In this document: positions 6,532 through 14,680 of the stretch, piece by piece | Position numbering within the stretch: the stretch's first letter is position 1 | Layout of the letters: the number at the start of each line of letters is the position of its first letter | DNA from: Chlamydiales bacterium | GTDB lineage: Bacteria > Chlamydiota > Chlamydiia > Chlamydiales > JAAKFR01 | Direction of reading: 5' to 3' | DNA: 26,596 nucleotides | Assembly: GCA_024233495.1 (NCBI GenBank) | Contig: JACKPM010000012.1 | Location: 1-26,596 of the forward strand | Made by a program: the position numbers and the translations under genes | Notes under the pieces: generated by a model | The model's input: only the letters and a program-made list of their open reading frames with translations | The model's database searches: none | What the model was told of the DNA's origin: nothing

Positions 6532-8324
6532 ATTAATTTCTCTAACTCATCGAGCAGGGAGTCAAAGCGGCGCACCGCCGCCTCTACTGGGGCAGAGGAG
6601 TTCATATCGATGCCGGCAAGCTTGAGGAGATCGATAGGGAAGAGGCTGCCTCCACCTTGTAAAAAGGAGAGGTAGTTCTTGCGCGCCGTCTCATCGTCTG
6701 CAAGCACCTTTTCGCACAGAGCGAGCGCGGCTGAGATGCCGGTCGCATACTGATAGACATAAAAGTTATAGTAGAAGTGTGGAATGCGAGCCCATTCGAT
6801 CGAGATCTCTTCATCGATCACACAATCTGGGCCAAAGTAGTCCTGGTTGAGCTTATGGTAGTACTCTTTGAGGAGTTTAGGGGTAAGGGGAGTGCCCTCT
6901 TCTGTCCACTTGTGGATTTGCAGCTCAAACTCAGCAAACATTGTTTGCCTAAAGAAGGTGGCGCGCAAATCTTCAATCTTCTCATTAATAAGGAAAAAGC
7001 GCTCTTCCTTTTTCTTCACACGTTGCAGCATGAGGTGGGAGAGGAGCTCTTCATTGAATGTGGAGGCCACTTCCGCCACAAAGATGGGATAGTGCGAATC
7101 TTGGTAGGGCTGATTTTTATGGCTGAGATAGCTGTGCATGCTGTGTCCCGCCTCATGCGCTAGCGTGAAAACGTCGCGCAAGATCCCGCGGTAGTTCATC
7201 AAGATGTAAGGGAAGCTATCAAAACATCCTGTAGAGTAGGCTCCAGAGCGTTTATTCTCGTTTTCATATCTGTCTACCCATCGATCTTGTTTGAGTCCTT
7301 TTTGCAATGTCTGTTGATACTCACTTCCAAGGGGAGCGACAGACTCGATGACAACGTTTTCTGCCTCTTCGTAGCTTAAATGCATGTCGACATCAGGAGC
7401 CATAGGCACATACATGTCATAAAGGTGTAGCTCGTCCACCCCGAGCAATTTTTTCCGCAGCTTGACATAGCGATGCAGGGAAGGAAGATTTTTTCGCACT
7501 GTGGAAATAAGTGATTCATACACGGTTGTAGGAATGTTTTTGTCGAAAAGAGCGCTCTGCAATGCTGAGGGAAATTTGCGCGCTTTCGCAGAAAAGATAT
7601 GGTTGTGCACTTGTCCAGATAAAAGATCACACAGCGTGTTTTCCATCCCTCTAAACTTTGAGTGGAGCTCACAAAAGGCGTTTTTTCTGAGTGTTCGATC
7701 GGGTGATCGCAGGTAGAGCTGGTAGAGGCCGTGCGTTAGGTCGTGCTCTTTTTGGCTCTCATCTTTTACCTTGTTAAATTTGAGATCTGCGTTGTTGAGC
7801 GAAGAGAAGGCATTGGAGACTGCTTTTCGTGACTGCGCTGTGAGAGCCAAGAGCTCTTCTTTATCTGCTGAGAGTGTGTGTGGGCGGAGACGCACAATTT
7901 TTTCAAGATAAAAGCGGTATGGTGCGAGCTTGGGATCTTGAATGTACTGCTCTATTTGCTCTTTAGGTAGGGAAAGCACTTCAGGGTCAAACCAGGCACA
8001 CTCTTGCGAAAATTCGGCGTAGCGCGCCATGATTTTTTGGTACGCTGTTTTGAAAGTGTCGTTTGTGATGTCCTCATCGTGCCGCATATGCGCATAGGTG
8101 TGGAGACGCTCAATATCGCGCGAAGCTTTTAAAAGCGCCTCTAGAGCCTCTTTAAGTATGTCGGCCCCTTCATGCAAACGCCCGCGGTACGCTGTGAAAG
8201 CGCTCCAGTCAAGTTTTTTGAAGTCAGCATCCCACATATTAGGAGCTTTGAAAAGGGCTTCTGCGTTCCAGGTGTCCTCAGGGGACACATCTGCACGCTT
8301 TTTGATTTCAGTAGCAATCGACAT
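6528..8324 (-). CDS. pepF: Oligoendopeptidase F, M3 family metallopeptidase
   Basis: The 598-aa protein is a cytoplasmic zinc peptidase that degrades short peptides. The zinc-binding HEAGH motif is at 390-394 inside FTLAHEAGHSMHSYLS, and conserved surroundings (CFDSFPYILMNY, about 367-378, and the EVASTFNE metal-ligand region downstream) fit PepF/M3B. Length is normal for the family. Its start overlaps the ptsH stop by one base (TGATG), so translation is coupled. From memory, pepF next to groES-groEL is also the order in Chlamydia trachomatis. Confidence 0.95.
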   Translation of the reverse strand: MSIATEIKKRADVSPEDTWNAEALFKAPNMWDADFKKLDWSAFTAYRGRLHEGADILKEALEALLKASRDIERLHTYAHMRHDEDITNDTFKTAYQKIMARYAEFSQECAWFDPEVLSLPKEQIEQYIQDPKLAPYRFYLEKIVRLRPHTLSADKEELLALTAQSRKAVSNAFSSLNNADLKFNKVKDESQKEHDLTHGLYQLYLRSPDRTLRKNAFCELHSKFRGMENTLCDLLSGQVHNHIFSAKARKFPSALQSALFDKNIPTTVYESLISTVRKNLPSLHRYVKLRKKLLGVDELHLYDMYVPMAPDVDMHLSYEEAENVVIESVAPLGSEYQQTLQKGLKQDRWVDRYENENKRSGAYSTGCFDSFPYILMNYRGILRDVFTLAHEAGHSMHSYLSHKNQPYQDSHYPIFVAEVASTFNEELLSHLMLQRVKKKEERFFLINEKIEDLRATFFRQTMFAEFELQIHKWTEEGTPLTPKLLKEYYHKLNQDYFGPDCVIDEEISIEWARIPHFYYNFYVYQYATGISAALALCEKVLADDETARKNYLSFLQGGGSLFPIDLLKLAGIDMNSSAPVEAAVRRFDSLLDELEKLI

Positions 8325-8656
8325 CAGTAGTTCATGTAAAATTTGTTCCGCGCAAGTTCAACAAGAGCTTGCACTGCTTGAGGCGCATCTTCTCCGTGCG
8401 CTTCCACCTTGATGCGTGAGCCGCGTGTTGCCGCTAATGTGAGAATGCCAAGCAATGACTTCGCATTCACCACGAGATCTTGGTAGATCAAGTTAATGTG
8501 CGCCTTGAAACGTGTGGCACACTTCACCAACTCAGTGGACGGGCGAGTATGCATTCCTTTGTCATTTAGAACAATAAAAAAACCTTTTGCTTTTTCTTCG
8601 GTTTTTTCTTTGCTCTGTTTTTTGGGGCTCTTTGATCTCAGTTCATTCATTGTCAT
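8324..8656 (-). CDS. ptsH: Phosphocarrier protein HPr
   Basis: The 110-aa product has an HPr domain after a basic, lysine-rich N-terminal extension of about 24 residues. The active-site histidine is His36 in GMHTRPS, the site phosphorylated by enzyme I. Ser67 in NAKSLLGIL corresponds to the regulatory serine of HPr (Ser46). I chose the ATG at 8656: GGTGGT stands just upstream, and earlier starts would run into the preceding gene. Chlamydiae keep a partial PTS (HPr, enzyme I, EIIA-like) thought to be regulatory rather than for sugar import; that is family knowledge, not seen here. It is in the rpiA-nuclease-ptsH-pepF operon. Confidence 0.9.
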   Translation of the reverse strand: MTMNELRSKSPKKQSKEKTEEKAKGFFIVLNDKGMHTRPSTELVKCATRFKAHINLIYQDLVVNAKSLLGILTLAATRGSRIKVEAHGEDAPQAVQALVELARNKFYMNY

Positions 8657-8696
8657 GTTCACCACCCGTTTTGGACTTTGTCCTACAATGAATTTT

Positions 8697-9116
8697 TTAC
8701 TCTTTATATTCAACCGCCTTCTCAAGTACTTCTCGTGTGCAATAAAGAGGTACCTTGTGCAGAAGGGCAAGCGTAATGCAGTCGCTTGGGCGCGCATCGA
8801 TTTCGACAATATGCGTCATCTCTCCCACTTGTTGTTCGAGAAAGAGACGAGCGAAAAAGATGGTATCTTGCAGATCGTTGATCACGATTTGCTTTAATTT
8901 GATTTCTAACCCTCGAAAGATGCGGTTCATCAAGTCGTGAGTGTAGGGGCGTTCTTGCCGTGTGTTAGTGAGATAGCTTTGAATCAGTTTCCCATTTTTT
9001 GCCTCAGTGAAGATAGCAAATTTTTTTTCTTCTGTGCCCAAAATGATGCAGGTATAGGAAGGGGACTGGGTCATCTTGTCGAACTTGATTTGGATGAGCT
9101 CTGCGGTCTCTTGCAT
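8697..9116 (-). CDS. Bifunctional nuclease (BFN/DUF151) domain protein
   Basis: The 139-aa protein is essentially one BFN domain. The conserved block IDARPSDCITLALLHKVPLY (about 107-126) contains the family's R-P-S-D-A/C signature. Members have been described with RNase and DNase activity, but most are uncharacterised. It overlaps the rpiA stop by one base (TAATG), so it is translated after rpiA, and it is followed after 40 bp by ptsH. Confidence 0.85.
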   Translation of the reverse strand: MQETAELIQIKFDKMTQSPSYTCIILGTEEKKFAIFTEAKNGKLIQSYLTNTRQERPYTHDLMNRIFRGLEIKLKQIVINDLQDTIFFARLFLEQQVGEMTHIVEIDARPSDCITLALLHKVPLYCTREVLEKAVEYKE

Positions 9117-9793
9117 TATCTGAACTCCACGGTTCCGTTTGAATATCCCACAAGTACTTTTACGGGGATGTTGAGAAAAAAGCCAGTATCGACCACGCCA
9201 GGCGTTTCGATGATTTTGTGGTGATCGGTTTCAGGATCAGGAAACTCTTTTGGTGTGTGAATGTCCCAGATCATATTGCCATTATCTGTTGTGAATCCTT
9301 CCCGAATGCGCCCATCGTAGCCAAGCTTTTTTAGCTTGTGCAGTGTCGACACGATGCCAAAGGGTAGAATTTCTACAGGGAGTCCGAAGCGTCCGAGCGT
9401 CTGCACGAGTTTGCTCTCATCTACAATAACGACCATTTTTTTGCTAGCACATGCAACGATCTTTTCCCGCACGTGTGCTCCTCCGCCTCCCTTGATCATG
9501 CGGTTTTTGGGATCTATCTCATCGGCGCCATCGATGGTGAGATCGATAGAAGAGACTTTGTTCATATCGAGAACCTTGATTCCACCCTTTTGCGCCATCT
9601 CTTGGCTGCGTACAGAGCTAGAGACTGCCTCTATTCGCAGCCCCTCTTTGCACCGCTCAATCAGGTGCTGAATGAAAAATGCAGCTGTACTCCCAGTTCC
9701 TAACCCGACCAGCATTCCGTCTTCAATGAGAGAAGCGGCCTTCTTGCCAATCGCATTTTTGATTTCATCTTGCTTATGAGGACTTAGTTTCAT
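9116..9793 (-). CDS. rpiA: Ribose-5-phosphate isomerase A
   Basis: The 225-aa enzyme interconverts ribose 5-phosphate and ribulose 5-phosphate in the non-oxidative pentose phosphate pathway. Family motifs are GLGTGST (30-36), DGADEID (88-94), KGGGGAHVREK (101-111, which includes the catalytic acid region) and DESK (125-128). I start at ATG 9793; the open frame extends 74 codons further but that part runs across the divergent NIF3 gene and does not match the family. No clear Shine-Dalgarno is present. It heads an operon with the BFN nuclease, ptsH and pepF, and is divergent from NIF3 over only 30 bp, where GTATAC (9802-9807) could serve -10 boxes both ways. Confidence 0.95.
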   Translation of the reverse strand: MKLSPHKQDEIKNAIGKKAASLIEDGMLVGLGTGSTAAFFIQHLIERCKEGLRIEAVSSSVRSQEMAQKGGIKVLDMNKVSSIDLTIDGADEIDPKNRMIKGGGGAHVREKIVACASKKMVVIVDESKLVQTLGRFGLPVEILPFGIVSTLHKLKKLGYDGRIREGFTTDNGNMIWDIHTPKEFPDPETDHHKIIETPGVVDTGFFLNIPVKVLVGYSNGTVEFR

Positions 9794-9823
9794 ACAATCG
9801 CGTATACTACACGAGGCCCCCAA

Positions 9824-10552
9824 ATGAAAAGAAAAGAATTGATCGACCACCTCAATCTCTACTTGGAAATAGAAAAGTTTTCTGACTTCGGCCCTAATGG
9901 CCTGCAAGTAGAGGGGAAAGAAGAGGTGAAAAAAATTGCCACGGCGGTCTCTGCCAACTTGCTTACCATTGAAGAGGCAGCTAAGCAAGGCGTCGATATG
10001 CTCATTGTGCACCACGGAATGTTTTGGGCGCGCGACTCATATGTAGTCGAAGAGGCAAAGAAAAAGAAGCTTGAGCTCCTTTTAGAGCATGGGATCACAC
10101 TCGCTGCTTATCACTTGCCTCTAGATGGGCACCAAGTAGTAGGAAATAACTGGAAGGCGGCGCAAGATTTGGGGTGGCGCAACCTCGAAATGTTTGGCGA
10201 TTATGGTGTGCAAGGGGAGCTAGAGGCGATACCAATCGAGAGTTTCGTTAAGAAGCTTGAGGAATATTATGGCCACAAAGCACATGCTGCTCTTTTTGGA
10301 AAAAAGGAGGTGCGCTCTGCAACCCTCATTTCTGGTGGTGCTTGGCGGGAAATGCTCAAAACTGACACTGACTGCTTCATCACTGGCAACTTTGATGAGC
10401 CGGCGTGGGGATGGGCTCAGGAGAGGGGAATGCACTTTCTTGCCCTTGGACACAGCGCAACTGAGCAAGTGGGGCCAAAGGCTCTTGCAAAATACATTGA
10501 AGAGGCGCACAGGCTGCCCGCGCACTTCATTAACATTGAAAATCCATTTTAG
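9824..10552 (+). CDS. NIF3-like dinuclear metal-centre protein
   Basis: The 242-aa protein belongs to the NIF3/YbgI (DUF34) family. Probable ligands of the two-metal site are visible: His63 and His64 in IVHHGMFW, Asp101 in HLPLDGH, and His210/Glu214 in GHSATEQVG. The N-terminal DFGPNGLQV motif (21-29) is also typical. The family is sometimes annotated as GTP cyclohydrolase I type 2, but its function is unsettled. GAGG precedes the ATG by 7 nt. A MITE begins three bases after the stop codon. Confidence 0.92.
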   Translation: MKRKELIDHLNLYLEIEKFSDFGPNGLQVEGKEEVKKIATAVSANLLTIEEAAKQGVDMLIVHHGMFWARDSYVVEEAKKKKLELLLEHGITLAAYHLPLDGHQVVGNNWKAAQDLGWRNLEMFGDYGVQGELEAIPIESFVKKLEEYYGHKAHAALFGKKEVRSATLISGGAWREMLKTDTDCFITGNFDEPAWGWAQERGMHFLALGHSATEQVGPKALAKYIEEAHRLPAHFINIENPF

Positions 10553-10555
10553 CTA

Positions 10556-10718
10556 GATGGTGTCGTCAAATTTTCTCCTTTGTCAGCCGGATCTTTTCTG
10601 CCAAAATGCGCCCTCGCAACCTCGGAAGTAGCGCTTTGGCTACTCCCTTCGCTTTCGATTGCGCATTTTGCCTAGAAAATCTCTCGCCTCACAAAGGAGA
10701 AAATTTGACGACACCATC
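10556..10718 (+). mobile_element. 163-bp MITE, copy B (TA-flanked)
   Basis: This is an uninterrupted copy of the element with perfect 28-bp terminal inverted repeats and TA at 10554-10555 and 10719-10720. The internal CCTAGA site that is used for nesting elsewhere is intact at 10671-10676. The left end lies three bases after the NIF3 stop codon, so the NIF3 mRNA 3' end probably runs through the element's foldback structure. Confidence 0.93.
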
Positions 10719-10756
10719 TAGAGCAATCTCTGATAAACAACACTATCTAAAGGCTT

Positions 10757-11155
10757 CTAACCCCTAGCATTGCTAGTGGGTTTGACGCCGCCAACAGTGA
10801 CGCGACCTTTGAGAAGCGCCTGTTGGACTTTGGGGTCGGTGCTTTGCGCAAACTGAGTGTTGATCGCGCTAGAGAGTTCGTTGACTTTATTTTTTAGCTC
10901 AAGAACGTGAGGATCGGCTGGGTTGACTTTTGTCTCTTTTTCAGCTGCACTAAGGGACGTGTACTCCCGTCTATTTGAGCGCTGCTCAAGCTCTTTACGC
11001 GCCATTTCAATTGCTTCAGGGTCAGAGAGAAGGTCAGCAGCGCCCACGGTCTCTAACCTTTTGCGCACAGCCTCTTCTTCCTCTTCGTGTCTCTGGCGTA
11101 GCTTTTTTATCATGTCATCGTAGTTATCGGGATTGCGTTTGATCTCGTTAACCAT
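10757..11155 (-). CDS. Small charged coiled-coil protein, unknown function
   Basis: The product is 132 aa, highly charged and hydrophilic, with no membrane segment or signal peptide. The N-terminal half (about 12-60) is Glu/Arg/Lys-rich and likely coiled coil (KLRQRHEEEEEAVRKRL), followed by a second helix and a Gly/Val/Thr tail. The start is the ATG at 11155, with AAAGGAG 8 nt upstream; an upstream start would add an unconvincing hydrophobic leader. It is divergent from tyrS. I do not recognise the family. A chaperone or secretion-related role would be guesswork. Confidence 0.65.
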   Translation of the reverse strand: MVNEIKRNPDNYDDMIKKLRQRHEEEEEAVRKRLETVGAADLLSDPEAIEMARKELEQRSNRREYTSLSAAEKETKVNPADPHVLELKNKVNELSSAINTQFAQSTDPKVQQALLKGRVTVGGVKPTSNARG

Positions 11156-11168
11156 GAAATAAGCTCCT

Positions 11169-11198
11169 TTACATATGATTGAGTAAATCGCTATTATA
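11169..11198. promoter_or_regulatory. Divergent overlapping -10 elements before tyrS
   Basis: On the plus strand TTACAT (11169-11174), a 17-bp spacer and TATTAT (11192-11197) form a plausible tyrS promoter. On the minus strand TATAAT occupies 11193-11198 and could serve the coiled-coil gene, though its -35 is weak. The two would compete for the same bases. Confidence 0.45.
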
Positions 11199-11235
11199 CT
11201 CATCCGTCAATTTCTAGGAAGGAATATCAGAACCG

Positions 11236-12474
11236 ATGCAAAACATTATTAAAATACTAAGAGAGCGCGGTTTCATCGAAGCGATGACGAGTGAAGACTT
11301 GGATGAGGTGTGTCAAAAACCTCTTTCTTTGTACATTGGTTTTGATCCAACAGCTGAGAGTCTCCATCTGGGGAATTTGGTGGGCATCATGGCAGCGGCT
11401 TGGTTTCAAAAAGCAGGACATGCGGTCATTGGGCTTGTGGGGGGAGCGACAGGCATGATTGGTGACCCAGGGGGAAAAAGCCATGAGCGCAACCTTCTCG
11501 ATCAAGAGACTGTGGAGCGCAATGTGGCAGGCTTGCGCCGCTCACTTGAGCCGATTTTGGGGAAGACATCTATCTATAACAACTATGACTGGCTTAAAAA
11601 ATTTTCCATGATTGAATTTTTGCGCGATGTGGGGAGGCATTTTCGTATCGGCACAATGCTCTCAAAGGAAATGGTGAAAACGCGTCTCGAGTCGGAGGAG
11701 GGGTTGAGTTTCACAGAGTTTAGCTATCAGCTGCTGCAAGGATATGACTTCTATTATCTCCACAAAAACCACAATGTTTCGCTCCAAATCGGTGGAAGCG
11801 ATCAATGGGGGAATATTGTGGCAGGCACTGAGCTTGTGCGTCGCAAGGGAGGAGATGCAGTCTATGGCCTCACATTTCCGCTTTTGACGCGTAGCGATGG
11901 GAAAAAATTTGGAAAAAGTGAGGGAGGGGCGATTTGGCTCAACCGCGATCTTCTCTCTCCTTACGATTTTTATCAGTACTTGTACAACATGCCCGATGCC
12001 GATATGGGCAAGATGCTGCGTGTTTTTACTTTCCTTGAATTGAAAGAGATTGAAGAGATTGAGGCGCGCATGGAAGTGGAGCCTCATTCAGCACAAAAGA
12101 GATTGGCTGAAGAGGTGACCCGCATTGTACATGGCGAAGAGGGAGTGCAAGAGGCGTTGCGCGTGACTAATGCAGCAAAGCCAGGCGCACAAACGGAACT
12201 AACAGCTGAAGTGTTGAAGACATTGCCGCAAGCTTTGCTCTCTTCTTCAGCTGTGCTAGGAAAAAGAGCGGTTGATGTTCTTGCAGAGGTGAAACTTTGC
12301 CAAAGTCGAGGAGAGGCGAGAAGGCTAATTGCAGGGGGGGGCGTCTATCTCAATAACGCAAAAGTGGATGATGAACACCTCACTTTGGAAAAAAATCATC
12401 TCGTTGACGGAAAATTTTTGCTTTTTGGAGTAGGCAAAAAGAAGAAGTTGGTGATATCTATAGAGCAAGAATGA
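11236..12474 (+). CDS. tyrS: Tyrosyl-tRNA synthetase
   Basis: The 412-aa class I enzyme charges tRNA-Tyr with tyrosine. The HIGH-type signature is HLGN (44-47) within FDPTAESLHLGN, and the KMSKS-type loop is KFGKS (224-228). The tyrosine-binding region includes QGYDFYYL and GGSDQWGN (187-193). The C-terminal 70 residues form an S4 RNA-binding domain (SRGEARRLI and GGVYLNN). Length is normal for bacterial TyrRS. The AAGGA upstream of the ATG is rather distant. Confidence 0.97.
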   Translation: MQNIIKILRERGFIEAMTSEDLDEVCQKPLSLYIGFDPTAESLHLGNLVGIMAAAWFQKAGHAVIGLVGGATGMIGDPGGKSHERNLLDQETVERNVAGLRRSLEPILGKTSIYNNYDWLKKFSMIEFLRDVGRHFRIGTMLSKEMVKTRLESEEGLSFTEFSYQLLQGYDFYYLHKNHNVSLQIGGSDQWGNIVAGTELVRRKGGDAVYGLTFPLLTRSDGKKFGKSEGGAIWLNRDLLSPYDFYQYLYNMPDADMGKMLRVFTFLELKEIEEIEARMEVEPHSAQKRLAEEVTRIVHGEEGVQEALRVTNAAKPGAQTELTAEVLKTLPQALLSSSAVLGKRAVDVLAEVKLCQSRGEARRLIAGGGVYLNNAKVDDEHLTLEKNHLVDGKFLLFGVGKKKKLVISIEQE

Positions 12475-12492
12475 GATTTTTTAAAAATTCAC

Positions 12493-12520
12493 TTGAAGCG
12501 AAATGCGAGGCTGGTATTAT
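12493..12520 (+). promoter_or_regulatory. Promoter for the HU-like gene
   Basis: TTGAAG (12493-12498), a 16-bp spacer and TATTAT (12515-12520) lie 52 nt before the start codon in the 98-bp gap after tyrS. Confidence 0.6.
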
Positions 12521-12572
12521 ACAGCTACAAATCAACACGCTGAGATTATAAAAACCTGAGGAGGCACCATAT

Positions 12573-12872
12573 ATGGCAACCATGACAAAGAAGAAGTTGA
12601 TCACTACGATCTCACAGGATAACGGAATTCACCCAAACCATGTGCGCACTGTTATTCAGAACTTTCTAGACAAAATGACCGATGCTCTTGCAAACGGAGA
12701 TCGCCTAGAATTCAGAGATTTTGGAGTACTTCAAGTTGTTGAGAGAAAGCCAAAAATCGGGCGTAACCCGAAAAATGCATCTATTCCAATCCATATTCCT
12801 GCAAGAAGAGCTGTGAAGTTCACTCCAGGAAAGAAGATGCGTCGTTTGATCGAAAAGCCAAAGAAGGCGTAA
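12573..12872 (+). CDS. HU/IHF-family DNA-binding protein
   Basis: The 99-aa protein has the fold of HU/IHF nucleoid proteins, which bend DNA as dimers. The DNA-binding arm signature GRNPKNASIPIHIPARRAV (about 63-81) and the following FTPGKKMR are clear. Conserved FRDFGVL (47-53) precedes the arm. The N- and C-termini are Lys-rich. GAGGAGG stands 8 nt before the ATG. It has its own promoter and a strong terminator, so it is a single-gene unit. From memory, chlamydiae carry one such protein (annotated himD/ihfA) next to a conserved hypothetical gene, as here. Confidence 0.95.
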   Translation: MATMTKKKLITTISQDNGIHPNHVRTVIQNFLDKMTDALANGDRLEFRDFGVLQVVERKPKIGRNPKNASIPIHIPARRAVKFTPGKKMRRLIEKPKKA

Positions 12873-12897
12873 GCGCCAACTTTTCGAAAGGATAGAG

Positions 12898-12927
12898 CCC
12901 TCGGTCTTGCACCGAGGGTTTTTTTTT
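12898..12927 (+). terminator. Strong intrinsic terminator after the HU gene
   Basis: Stem CCCTCGGT (12898-12905) / ACCGAGGG (12911-12918) with loop CTTGC is followed by nine T residues (12919-12927). Confidence 0.95.
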
Positions 12928-12941
12928 GCTATCGTCCAGGT

Positions 12942-13913
12942 ATGATCACAGACAATGAAGTTTTACAGGCCCAAGAGGCGCTAGAAAAAGGCACGCCCCT
13001 TGACATCCGCGAGATGACATCAGGGTGCGCTGCTCTTTTCACACGTGGTTACTTTCCTTGGGGAAGTTTGCCCTACCCCAAAGAGCATGCAGAGCTTGGG
13101 TCGCTGCTATTAAAGCTTGGAAAAACAGATTTAGCGCATAAGATGGCGCGGTGGCAATCACAAACACTCGATCACTACAAGCGTCCCATTTTTTCTCTCT
13201 TTAATCAGGAAAGAAGTTGCACATACAAAGAGTTGGAGAGTGCAGTGCTCAATTTTTTGGGCGAGGCTTCCTATACAGAACCCCTTGGGCTTTTTAGCGA
13301 CTCAGAGCTTGGGCTTGTGCGCATTCTTAACGATGAAGAGACCTTTCTTTCGGTCGCTTCTGGTTGTAAAAGTGGAATGGGAGCGCATCTTTTCCGCGAT
13401 GTAGGTGTCATCAATTACGGCCCGCAGCTTCTTCCTATTGGAGATTGTGCAGGATTTGGGCTTGCAGGCAAGCCGCGTACCTTTTCGCTTGATGGGGGGA
13501 AGGTGCACTATCAGACCCGTTTGGCAGCTCCGCATGCGCGTAACACACACCTTCCTATCCAAGATAGTGGTTATAGCGGTTTGTGGATTGAAGTGGAACA
13601 GACGATGGAAGAGACGATCTGCCAGTTTGATGGCTTCCGTCCGCTCAATACGTGCGCCTTTTGCTTTTTCCTAAAGGCGCCTGCTGTTTTTGTAGCAGGT
13701 TCACATAAGCTTAATCCGAAATCACTCGATCGCTACATGGGTCCACCTTCAACTATTCAGTTGCAAGGGGGAATGGAGCTTGAAGTGCTGGATGGGGCAA
13801 CGCAGATGGAGATCATTCCACTTGCAGGTGATGAGAGTTTTTGGGGAGCAGATTTCCTTGCCTCCTTCACCCTGAGCTCCCCCTTCCGTTTCACGACGCG
13901 AGCGTTACGATGA
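12942..13913 (+). CDS. Conserved hypothetical protein downstream of HU
   Basis: The 323-aa product has no signal peptide or membrane segment and looks like a soluble globular protein, helical at the N-terminus and beta-rich afterwards. Recognisable blocks are YPKEHAELGSLLLKLG (about 45-60) and LPIGDCAGFG (about 162-171). I do not recognise a family with a known activity. Its position just after the HU-like gene matches the place of an uncharacterised gene in Chlamydia trachomatis (CT266, from memory), so it is likely an ortholog. It starts 14 bp after the HU terminator and no good Shine-Dalgarno is seen. Its stop overlaps the next start by four bases (ATGA), pointing to a two-gene unit with the kinase. 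Confidence 0.75.
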   Translation: MITDNEVLQAQEALEKGTPLDIREMTSGCAALFTRGYFPWGSLPYPKEHAELGSLLLKLGKTDLAHKMARWQSQTLDHYKRPIFSLFNQERSCTYKELESAVLNFLGEASYTEPLGLFSDSELGLVRILNDEETFLSVASGCKSGMGAHLFRDVGVINYGPQLLPIGDCAGFGLAGKPRTFSLDGGKVHYQTRLAAPHARNTHLPIQDSGYSGLWIEVEQTMEETICQFDGFRPLNTCAFCFFLKAPAVFVAGSHKLNPKSLDRYMGPPSTIQLQGGMELEVLDGATQMEIIPLAGDESFWGADFLASFTLSSPFRFTTRALR

Positions 13914-14458
13914 TCATCTACCTCAATGGCCCCACAAGCTGTGGAAAGACAACGCTTGCAAAGGCTTTGCAAGACTATTTGGATGACCCCTTTCTCCACA
14001 TTGGGATCGATCATGTCATTGGCTTCATGCCTTCAAAGATCAATGATTGGGAGGGAGGGTTTGCGCCCGAGGGGTTTTGTTGGATAGAGAAAGAGGATGG
14101 GCCGCACATGCACGTCGGTCCATATGCGCAAAAGATCTGCGCAAGCTTGCAAGAGATTGCTGTGCTTTTGGCAAAGAAATTCGACCTCATCATCGATGAT
14201 GTCTCTTTTGGTGCTGTTCAGGTCAATGAGTGGAAAAGAGTGCTAAAGGATTTTGATACGCTCTATGTTGGAGTGATTGCCCCACTTGAAATCTTGGAAG
14301 TACGCGAGAGTGAGCGGAGTGATCGCTACTTGGGCAGCGCAAAAGTGCAATATGCTAGAGTGCATGAAAATGTAGACTACGATCTAGAGCTTGATACGCA
14401 TGAGATGAGCCTGGAGCAGTGCGTCAAGCTAATTAGTCAGTCCATGTCACGTTCTTGA
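13910..14458 (+). CDS. Chloramphenicol phosphotransferase-like P-loop kinase
   Basis: The 182-aa protein matches the overall pattern of chloramphenicol 3-O-phosphotransferase (CPT): a P-loop GPTSCGKTT (7-15) at the N-terminus, HIGIDHVIGFMP (about 30-41, with the position of the catalytic Asp), IIDDVSFG, the VGV...RE..R.DR block, and the C-terminal VHENVDYDLELDT. CPT-like proteins phosphorylate small molecules and most are not resistance enzymes; the real substrate here is unknown. The start is ATG 13910, inside the stop of the preceding gene, so the pair is coupled. Its 3' end overlaps the convergent TM2 gene by 26 bp. Confidence 0.8.
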   Translation: MIIYLNGPTSCGKTTLAKALQDYLDDPFLHIGIDHVIGFMPSKINDWEGGFAPEGFCWIEKEDGPHMHVGPYAQKICASLQEIAVLLAKKFDLIIDDVSFGAVQVNEWKRVLKDFDTLYVGVIAPLEILEVRESERSDRYLGSAKVQYARVHENVDYDLELDTHEMSLEQCVKLISQSMSRS

Positions 14459-14651
14459 ATGGGTAGCGAATCCCTACCAAGATGATGTCCACGATCCACC
14501 AAATGCCTAGCCCTCCGCCCGTGATAAGCTTGAGGATACCGAGGCCAACGTGTCCCATCATGAAACGGTCCACACCCCACCAGCCAAAAATGATCGACAT
14601 CACTAACGTGAGCAGCCAATTTAAATTGCGAGGATTGTCCATATGCCCCAT
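14433..14651 (-). CDS. TM2-domain membrane protein
   Basis: The 72-aa protein is almost entirely a TM2 domain: two membrane helices (about 13-28 and 35-60) joined by a short DRFMMGH turn with the family's G-x-D-R-F motif, followed by GLGILKL and a Trp-rich second helix with IWWIVDIILV. AAAGAG lies 5 nt before the ATG at 14651. Function of small bacterial TM2 proteins is unknown. The gene is convergent with and overlaps the CPT-like gene, and is divergent from the aminopeptidase by 29 bp. Confidence 0.85.
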   Translation of the reverse strand: MGHMDNPRNLNWLLTLVMSIIFGWWGVDRFMMGHVGLGILKLITGGGLGIWWIVDIILVGIRYPFKNVTWTD

Positions 14652-14680
14652 TATAACTCTTTTAAAATATAGGAGCAACT

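Noticed and set aside
8657..8809. N-terminal extension of HPr by 51 residues
   Set aside because: It would overlap the BFN gene by over 100 bp; the ATG at 8656 has a ribosome-binding site.
9794..10015. N-terminal extension of RpiA by 74 residues
   Set aside because: It overlaps the divergent NIF3 gene and does not resemble RpiA, which starts naturally at the ATG at 9793.
13910..14458. Antibiotic (chloramphenicol) resistance gene
   Set aside because: CPT-like folds are common in non-resistance kinases; nothing around it suggests a resistance cassette.
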